Origin: Halarchaeum rubridurum
GTDB lineage: Archaea; Halobacteriota; Halobacteria; Halobacteriales; Halobacteriaceae
Direction: 5' to 3'
Length of the DNA stretch: 64,000 nucleotides
Assembly: GCF_014647115.1 (NCBI RefSeq)
Contig: NZ_BMOO01000002.1
Span: 1-64,000, forward strand
The number at the start of each line of letters is the position of its first letter. Position 1 is the first letter of the stretch. The position numbers and the translations under genes were made by a program. The notes under the pieces were generated by a model. It had not been told where the DNA came from and did no database searches. It saw nothing but the letters and a program-made list of their open reading frames with translations. Below are positions 58,602 to 64,000 of the stretch, one piece after another.

Positions 58602-59633
58602 CTACGGGCAGACGAGGATCTTGCGCTCCTCGCTCTCGCCGTCGAGCAGCGTCTCGAAGCCCTCCTCGACGACGTCTTCGAGGTCGATGCGTGACGTGAC
58701 GTAGTCGTTGGCGTCGAGGTCGCCGCTGGCGAGCTGGCGGAGTACGACGTTGTACTCCTTGGCGACGCGGGGGCCGAGCTGGTGGGACGTCGAGCCGGCG
58801 ACCGTGCGCTGGTGGCGGACGAGCTTCTGCGGTTCGAAGGCGGCTTCGCCGCCGAAGACGCCGATGACCGTGGTGTGCCCGCCGGCGCGCGTGGCGCTGA
58901 CGGCCTGGTCGAGCGTCGCCTCGTGGCCGACGGCCTCGAAGGCGACGTCGGCGCCCGTCCCGGTCTCCTCGTGGATTCGTTCGACGGGGTCCTCCTCCTC
59001 GGGGTCGATGACCACGTCCGCGCCGAAGTCCGCGGCGACCTCTCGACGCGACGCCTGGGGTTCGGAGACGTAGATGGGGCCCGCGCCGGCGGAGGCGGCG
59101 AACCGCACCGCGCCGAGGCCGATGGGGCCCGCGCCGACGACGACGGCGCTGTCACCGACGCCGACGGGCGATTGGCGGACGGCGTGGAGGCCGACGCTTA
59201 TCGGCTGGGCGATGGCGGCGTCCGCCGGCGAGACGCCGTCGGGAAGCACGAGCGCGTTGTCGGCGTGTTCGACGACCGTCTCGGCGTAGCCGCCCGGTCG
59301 CGCCGACGTCGCGTCGAGGTTCCGACAGAGGTTGTACATCGCGTTCTCGCAGCACCAGCAGTCCATGCAGGGCGTGTGGGGGCTGAGGACGACGTCGGTC
59401 CCGACCTCGATGTCGACGCCGTCGCCGGTCTCGACGACGGTGCCGCCGATTTCGTGACCGAGCGTCGTCGGGTACCCCGTGTCGCCGTGGAGCCCGTCGG
59501 TGTAGAAGTGGAGGTCGGACCCGCATATCCCGCACGCGGCGACGTCGACGAGTATCTCGCCGTCGCTCGGGCTCGGTTCGTCGACGTCTTCGACGCGCAT
59601 GTCCTCCGGTCCGTAGAAGAGTGCGGCTCTCAT
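58602..59633 (-). CDS. Zinc-dependent alcohol/polyol dehydrogenase, copy 3
   Basis: A 343-residue enzyme closely related to copy 2 (48906). Catalytic Cys in AACGICGSDLHFY, GHE in LGHEIGG, structural zinc CMDCWCCENAMYNLC, Rossmann GAGPIGLGAVRF. The DLHFYTDG loop resembles sorbitol and 2,3-butanediol dehydrogenases. ATG 59633 follows a TTTATTAATGAATAAT stretch about 20-35 nt upstream that provides the TATA box. A hairpin (59674-59706) and a TGGTCAAAC site (59722-59730) lie further upstream, so the IclR regulator at 59910 is a candidate controller. Confidence 0.93.
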   Translation of the reverse strand: MRAALFYGPEDMRVEDVDEPSPSDGEILVDVAACGICGSDLHFYTDGLHGDTGYPTTLGHEIGGTVVETGDGVDIEVGTDVVLSPHTPCMDCWCCENAMYNLCRNLDATSARPGGYAETVVEHADNALVLPDGVSPADAAIAQPISVGLHAVRQSPVGVGDSAVVVGAGPIGLGAVRFAASAGAGPIYVSEPQASRREVAADFGADVVIDPEEEDPVERIHEETGTGADVAFEAVGHEATLDQAVSATRAGGHTTVIGVFGGEAAFEPQKLVRHQRTVAGSTSHQLGPRVAKEYNVVLRQLASGDLDANDYVTSRIDLEDVVEEGFETLLDGESEERKILVCP

Positions 59634-59673
59634 GCCCGTACCCTCACATTATTCATTAATAAATCTATGTGCT

Positions 59674-59706
59674 CGGTGCCGCGTCGCCCGACGCGGCGGC
59701 ACACCG
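59674..59706. other. GC-rich hairpin upstream of alcohol dehydrogenase copy 3
   Basis: CGGTG CCGCGT (59674-59685 region) can pair with ACGCGG and CACCG (to 59706), with a small bulge. It lies just before the AT-rich promoter of the dehydrogenase and downstream of the IclR gene on the same strand, so it could help terminate the IclR transcript. No T-run is evident. Confidence 0.3.
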
Positions 59707-59909
59707 AACGGACTTTTGGGATGGTCAAACCAAACTGCCGAAACCCCTATTTGGCTGTTCTGGCCGGGTGTGTGACATAGTCCCGAGGATACTGCGTCGT
59801 ACGCGCCGCCGAGACCGAGCGCGGAACGCGGTATCAGCCCCCTCGTTTTACACTAATATCGCTGTCTGTAGAATTGGGTCGCCGGCCCACTACCTTTGAC
59901 GACGCCGAA

Positions 59910-60701
59910 TCAGTCGTGTCGGTCGGCGGTGTGGATGTTTATCTCCACGCTGTTCGCCGCGCGCACGACCGCGTCCGCGAGTTCGTCCTGAAAGCGCTCC
60001 TCGCGCCACTTGCTCGCCGGGCCGGACATGCTAACCGACCCGAGGACCGTCCCGTCGTCGTCGAGGACCGGCGCGCCGATCGCGCGGTTCCCGTGTACGA
60101 CCTCCTCGTGGTTGATGGCGTACTCCTGCTCCCGAATCTCCGCGAGCTCCTCGTAGAGCGCCTCCTCGTCCGTGACCGTGTGGCTCGTGTACGCGGGGAG
60201 CCCGTGTCGCTCGACGATCTCCCGCGTTCGCTCCTCGGGGAGGTGAGCGAGAATCGCCTTCCCGCCGGCCGTACAGTGGATGTGCGTCTGCGGACGGCCG
60301 CGTTTGGCCGTGTGGACCTCCTTGCCGACCGCCTCCTCGCCGGACATCTCGTAGAGGGTGAGGGTCTTCCCGCGGTACTCCGTGACGAGGTGAGCGACGG
60401 CGTCGTACTCGTGCGCGAGGTCGTCGACCTCGGTCTTCGCCGCCCGGTAGAGCGGGCTCTGTCGCCGCACCCACTCGCCGAACGGGACGAACTCCATTCC
60501 AAGTTTGTACTCGCCGTCGACCTGTTGGACGAAGCCGTTCGACGCGAGCGTCGAGAGGTGCGTGTGGACCGTCCCCGGCGAGAGGTCCGTCCCCGCCGCG
60601 AGCTCCGAGACGGTGCTCGCGCCCCGTTCGCCGAGCTCCTGCAGGATGTCGCACGTCCGGTCGACGGACTGAATCTTCCGTCCACCCGTGTTCTCGCTCA
60701 T
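59910..60701 (-). CDS. IclR-family regulator 2
   Basis: A 263-residue regulator: winged helix (SVDRTCDILQELGERGASTV, then LSPGTVHTHLSTLASNGFV) and IclR effector domain (HIHCTAGGKAILAHLPEE, then NRAIGAPVLDDDGTVLGSVS). ATG 60701 is chosen since ACGTTTATGATG (about 60723-60734) lies about 28 nt upstream; ATG 60728 would lie inside that box. It is divergent from a PaaK-like ligase and upstream of alcohol dehydrogenase copy 3. The repeated TGGTCAAA(C/T) sites at 59722, 60741 and 60849 (inverted) are candidate binding sites. Likely inducer: a CoA-pathway intermediate or an alcohol-derived acid. Confidence 0.93.
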   Translation of the reverse strand: MSENTGGRKIQSVDRTCDILQELGERGASTVSELAAGTDLSPGTVHTHLSTLASNGFVQQVDGEYKLGMEFVPFGEWVRRQSPLYRAAKTEVDDLAHEYDAVAHLVTEYRGKTLTLYEMSGEEAVGKEVHTAKRGRPQTHIHCTAGGKAILAHLPEERTREIVERHGLPAYTSHTVTDEEALYEELAEIREQEYAINHEEVVHGNRAIGAPVLDDDGTVLGSVSMSGPASKWREERFQDELADAVVRAANSVEINIHTADRHD

Positions 60702-60923
60702 ACCGTTCTGGAGCCACCCAAACATCATAAACGTTTGTGGTGGTCAAATCGGTCGGTCGCCGCGGCGTCTCGGGCAGCAAACCGACACGCGCACACACGA
60801 GGGGGTCGACCGGACACCGTATCGCGCCGCTCTCGCCCGCCATCGGTCGTTTGACCACGTGATGGGGTACGCGGATCGGAGTAACCGATAGGTTAATCAT
60901 GGTAGACTGTGAGTCGTCGCAAC
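60702..60923. promoter_or_regulatory. Divergent promoter with repeated TGGTCAAA motifs
   Basis: TGGTCAAAT at 60741-60749 and its inverted form GTTTGACCA at 60849-60857 bracket the middle of this region; a third copy, TGGTCAAAC, is at 59722-59730. CCACCCAAACAT and ACGTTTGTGGTGG (60715-60743) form an imperfect palindrome over the IclR2 TATA box. GGTTAATC (60890-60897) is the TATA-like box of the ligase, about 27-34 nt before ATG 60924. Confidence 0.5.
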
Positions 60924-62255
60924 ATGGCTGACGTCTATGACGAGATAGAGGTCCAACCGTGGGACGACGTGCTCGCCGAGCACGAACGTCTCCTGCCGAA
61001 ACAGTTCGACTACCTCGTCGAACACTCGGACTACTACCGACGCAGGTTCGACGAGTGGGGTGTCGACCCCGGCGACGTCACCTCCTTTGAGGACCTGCGC
61101 GAGCTCCCCTTCATGACGAAGCAGGACGAGCGGGACTGCCAGGAGGTCCAGACGGCCGCGAAACCGCTCGGGAAGCACCAGACGGCACCGAAGTCCGCGC
61201 TCAACCGCACGATTTCCTCCTCTGGGACGACCGGGAAACCGACGTACTTCGGGCTCACCGCGCAGGACCGGCGCGACTGGAACGAGGTCCAGACCCGGGC
61301 GTTCTACACCGCCGGCGTCCGCCCCGAGGACACCGTCCTCTTCGGTGCCGGCCAGACGATGGTCACCGGCGGGACGCCCTACTTCGAGTCCCTGACGAAA
61401 CTCGGCGCGAACGTCGTGCCCGCGGGCGGGGAGAGCACCGAACGCCTCCTCTCCGTCGGCAAGGACATCAACGCGGACGTCCTCTGGACGACGACGTCGC
61501 ACATCCGCTATCTCGGCGAGAACGCGGAGGACGTCTGCGGCGTCGCTCCCGAGGACCTCTCGATGCACAAGGTCATCGGCGGCGCCGGCCCCGGCATCGC
61601 CAACCCCGAAATCCGTCAGGAGTTCTACGACACGTGGGACGCCTCGCTCGTCCGCGAGGGGATGGGCCTCGGCGACATCCTCGGTTGCATGTGGGCGGAG
61701 TGCGAGGAGGAGGACGGGATGCACTTCCACGCGCAGGGACACGTCCACGTCGAGCTCATCGATCCGGAGACGGGCGAGGCGAGGCCGTTCGAGGACGGCG
61801 CGGAGGGCGAACTCGTCTACACGCACCTCCGGCGCGAGGCGACGCCGCTCGTCCGCTTCCGCTCCGGCGACTACGCGAAGGTGACCGGCACCGAGTGCGC
61901 TTGCGGGCGCACCGCGCCGAAGATGCAGTGTATCGGCCGCGCCGACGACATGCTCATCTACAAGGGCATGAACGTCTTCCCGTCCGCGGTCCGCGACGTC
62001 GTCTCCGAGGTCGAGGGCGCGGCCCCGCGCATTCGCGTGCTCACGCCCGACGCCGACAAGGTCCACTTCGAGGACCCCATCGAGATCGAGATCGCGCGCG
62101 AGGCCGGCACCGACCGCGCCGACGACGCGATAATCGAGGACGTCGTCTCCGAGGTCCGCGGACAGCTCAAGGTCCGCGTCGACCCGACCATCGTCGACGT
62201 CGAGGACCTCCCGCCGTCCGAGTACAAGACGGACCTCATCGAAGTCCGCGCCTAA
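60924..62255 (+). CDS. PaaK-type (phenylacetate-CoA ligase-like) AMP-forming ligase
   Basis: A 443-residue adenylate-forming enzyme of the phenylacetate-CoA ligase family, usual length. The P-loop is RTISSSGTTGKPTYFGLT (near 92-109); GLGDILGCMWAEC holds the adenylate region; FRSGDYAKVTGTECACGRTA contains the conserved Asp and zinc-like CxC; GRADDMLIYKGMNVFPSAV the hinge. It activates an aromatic or other carboxylate to its CoA thioester. ATG 60924 (MADVYDEIEVQPWDD) is placed by the TATA-like box at 60890-60897. It is divergent from IclR regulator 2, the usual arrangement for a regulated catabolic ligase. No phenylacetate epoxidase genes are here, so the true acid may differ. Confidence 0.9.
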   Translation: MADVYDEIEVQPWDDVLAEHERLLPKQFDYLVEHSDYYRRRFDEWGVDPGDVTSFEDLRELPFMTKQDERDCQEVQTAAKPLGKHQTAPKSALNRTISSSGTTGKPTYFGLTAQDRRDWNEVQTRAFYTAGVRPEDTVLFGAGQTMVTGGTPYFESLTKLGANVVPAGGESTERLLSVGKDINADVLWTTTSHIRYLGENAEDVCGVAPEDLSMHKVIGGAGPGIANPEIRQEFYDTWDASLVREGMGLGDILGCMWAECEEEDGMHFHAQGHVHVELIDPETGEARPFEDGAEGELVYTHLRREATPLVRFRSGDYAKVTGTECACGRTAPKMQCIGRADDMLIYKGMNVFPSAVRDVVSEVEGAAPRIRVLTPDADKVHFEDPIEIEIAREAGTDRADDAIIEDVVSEVRGQLKVRVDPTIVDVEDLPPSEYKTDLIEVRA

Positions 62256-62597
62256 CGCGTCTCCTTCTCTTCTCCCGCTCCGCCTCGATGTCCGATGGTG
62301 GTACGTCGGCCTCCCCTCTCCAAACACCGCTTTCCGACGTCTCACGCCCCACCGAGCCGACGGTCTCGTCCCGGAGGAACCGCTCACCGCTCCGCGTTCC
62401 CCCCGACATCCGGGAGTGACGCGACCCGATTCGCTCACGAACGGGTCGCTCGGCGGCCGAGGGCGACGAACCGGCGATTGTCGGTATATTTATTATGTTC
62501 GATGATGAGCGATTGTGTGTGGATGGCCGTCATGGCTCCGGCCGCCCGACGAGCGCGTCGGGTCGCGGAGTCGACGTCACACGAGACAGATTCAACC
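62256..62597. other. Gap with strong promoter for the binding-protein gene
   Basis: The left part shows no gene. TCGGTATATTTATTATG (about 62480-62496) is the best TATA-like element in the window. A transcript from it would begin near 62512-62520. ATG 62523 lies there and is in frame with the gene below, so the protein could have 25 further N-terminal residues; otherwise the leader is about 80 nt long with no Shine-Dalgarno motif. Confidence 0.5.
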
Positions 62598-64000
62598 ATG
62601 GCTGATGATTCATCGGAACGCGACGGGATGGACCGACGAACGTACTTGGGCGCGCTGGGCGCAGCGGGGGCGGCGGGCCTCGCCGGCTGCAACGGTGGCG
62701 GCGGTGGCGGCGGGTCGAGTAGCGAGGACCTGGGCGAGCGAGTGCCGGCGCTGACGGTGGCGTCGCTGGGCGGCGTCGCGGGGGCGTCCTCCATCGAGCA
62801 GGCGAACCAACACGTCGCCAAGCAGATCGACGAGGTGCTCGGCGTCCCGGCGGAGGTGACCATCAAGGAGCTGACGACGCTGTGGAACGAGGCGTACAGC
62901 GACTCCCGAACGTTCAGCTTCCACGTGGACCTCTCCCCGCAGTTCCCGAGCAACCTCGACCCGGACAACCTCCTCTACTCCTACCACATCACGAACGCGG
63001 GCGCGAACGGCGGCCCGAACGTCATCAACTACGCGAACTGCGAGTTCTCCGAACTCCTCGACGAACAGCGCACCGCGTCCTCGACGGAGCAGCGCCGGGA
63101 GTACGTCACGGACGCCCTCTCGACCGCCTCCGAGGAGGTCACGCCAACCACGCTCTGTACGAACACGGGGTCGTCCATCTACCGGAACGACCAGTTGAAC
63201 GCGCGCGACATCGGGCGCGCGGGGCCGGTCGACCGGAACCCGGAGTTCCTCTGGAACACCGAACCCATCAACGGCGCGGACGCGATGAAGTCGAACGTGA
63301 CGCCGGGGAACATCCCGAACGTCGTCTACATGAACAATCGGCCTTCGACGCCGTGGGTGGGGACGGTCTACATGCCCCTCCTCTACCGCGACAAGAACTA
63401 CGAGCTCGCGGCGGGCGCGGCCCAGGATTGGACCGTCGAGGACAGCTACCAGACGTTCACCTTCGACCTCCGCGAGGGCATGACCTTCCACGACGGCAGT
63501 CCGCTCACCGCCGAGGACGCCAAGTGGACGCTGGAGTTCCTCAACGACAACGCCGACACCTTCGCCGTCATCAGCGAATACCCCTACGACACGATTACCG
63601 CCGTCGACGACACGACCCTCCGCGTCGAGATGTCGCGGTCGGCGCCGTCGTGGCTGTCGGCGTTCGTCCCGATCTGGTCGGGCATCCTGCCGAAGGACGT
63701 CTGGCAGGCGGCGGGTGCCGAGGAGGACCCGATGAACGTCGAGTTCGACGAGATAATCGGCTCGGGCCCCTACCAGGTCCGGGACTTCCAGACCCGCCAG
63801 ATTCTCGCCATGGAGCCCTACGAGGACCACTACCTCGACGTCAACGGCGACCTCATCTTCCGGGGCTACTCCGACCGGCAGAGCGCCCGCCGGGCCCTCG
63901 AATCCGGCAGCCTCAACATCCTCCTCAACAGCACCAACGACACGAACGAACAGATACAGAACGCCCTCGGGGACAAGGCGACGGTGGTGACGTCGGACAC
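62598..64000 (+). CDS. Peptide/dipeptide-type ABC solute-binding lipoprotein, lobes apparently permuted, 3' end outside
   Basis: The frame is open from ATG 62598 to the window end (467 codons seen). MDRRTYLGALGAAGAAGLAGC (from codon 11) is a Tat lipoprotein signal with lipobox Cys, so the protein is anchored outside the membrane and hands its ligand to an ABC permease beyond the edge. The segment after about residue 240 (MPLLYRDKNYELAAGAAQDW, then FDLREGMTFHDGSPLTAEDA) is the N-terminal lobe motif of family 5 binding proteins. Before it, residues 60-200 read like the normal C-terminal part of the same family (FPSNLDPDNLLYSY, NYANCEFSELLDEQR, STEQRREYVTDALSTASEEV). The domain order is thus swapped. 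Ligand unknown. Confidence 0.88.
   Translation, partial: MADDSSERDGMDRRTYLGALGAAGAAGLAGCNGGGGGGGSSSEDLGERVPALTVASLGGVAGASSIEQANQHVAKQIDEVLGVPAEVTIKELTTLWNEAYSDSRTFSFHVDLSPQFPSNLDPDNLLYSYHITNAGANGGPNVINYANCEFSELLDEQRTASSTEQRREYVTDALSTASEEVTPTTLCTNTGSSIYRNDQLNARDIGRAGPVDRNPEFLWNTEPINGADAMKSNVTPGNIPNVVYMNNRPSTPWVGTVYMPLLYRDKNYELAAGAAQDWTVEDSYQTFTFDLREGMTFHDGSPLTAEDAKWTLEFLNDNADTFAVISEYPYDTITAVDDTTLRVEMSRSAPSWLSAFVPIWSGILPKDVWQAAGAEEDPMNVEFDEIIGSGPYQVRDFQTRQILAMEPYEDHYLDVNGDLIFRGYSDRQSARRALESGSLNILLNSTNDTNEQIQNALGDKATVVTSD

Noticed and set aside
62610-63830. 406-codon minus-strand frame opposite the binding-protein gene
   Set aside because: Arg/Val-rich antisense shadow; the + strand frame encodes clear binding-protein motifs to the window edge.
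1-64000. tRNA, rRNA, insertion sequences, prophage
   Set aside because: No tRNA-like cloverleaf, rRNA segment, transposase DDE/HUH pattern or integrase was noticed on either strand by reading; a dedicated scan was not possible.

Overview
The window is chromosomal DNA of an extremely halophilic archaeon (class Halobacteria). The signs are high GC, strongly acidic proteins, Tat-type lipoprotein signals (twin Arg followed by an LAGC-like lipobox), haloarchaeal families (CetZ-like tubulins, halocyanin, HTTM, TRAM and winged-helix proteins with zinc ribbons), and TATA-like boxes about 24-35 nt before start codons, which points to mostly leaderless transcripts. I saw no tRNA, rRNA, transposase or phage structural gene. 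About 57 protein-coding genes, five candidate leader micro-ORFs and one CRISPR array are annotated.

Left half (1-36 kb) is mostly housekeeping and sensory. It holds the 3' end of superoxide dismutase, a zinc-ribbon regulator and a copper oxidase with a Met/Gly-rich segment. Two MetE-type methionine synthase genes are divergent from a four-gene operon: a Mer-type F420-dependent reductase, a CitG-like gene, a DUF447 gene and a beta-RFAP synthase homologue. Together these look like a unit that makes, reduces and uses a pterin C1 carrier for methionine synthesis. Next come two related membrane histidine kinases, an EamA transporter, a 20-repeat CRISPR array with no cas genes in the window, a CDGSH protein, an AIM24-like protein, hydantoinase/oxoprolinase hyuAB, an iron-sulfur photolyase, a TRAM protein, heme A synthase divergent from a halocyanin, a D-2-hydroxyacid dehydrogenase, an HTTM membrane protein, an aldo/keto reductase, an esterase-like hydrolase and a tandem pair of CetZ-like genes.

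Right half (36-64 kb) starts after an AT-rich, apparently non-coding island and reads as a catabolic island. It has two aldehyde dehydrogenases, three zinc alcohol dehydrogenases, two VOC proteins, two SDRs, a GMC oxidoreductase, an acyl-CoA dehydrogenase, an acyl-CoA synthetase, a fused HAD/enoyl-CoA hydratase, a thiolase with its DUF35 partner, a PaaK-type ligase, two IclR regulators and a peptide-type ABC binding protein running off the right edge. The logic is uptake, alcohol to aldehyde to acid, CoA activation, then beta-oxidation.

Most unusual points: (1) a UGSC-motif protein (Cys form) between two near-duplicate 360-residue proteins of unknown function, beside a thioredoxin-reductase-like gene, a candidate thiol-dependent reductive enzyme system; (2) at five genes, a 19-27 codon ORF that begins near the predicted transcription start and whose stop overlaps or abuts the main start codon, four of them with a Shine-Dalgarno-like motif; (3) a binding protein whose lobes appear circularly permuted; (4) the pterin/MetE unit. 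Functional assignments come from reading motifs by eye, with no database search.
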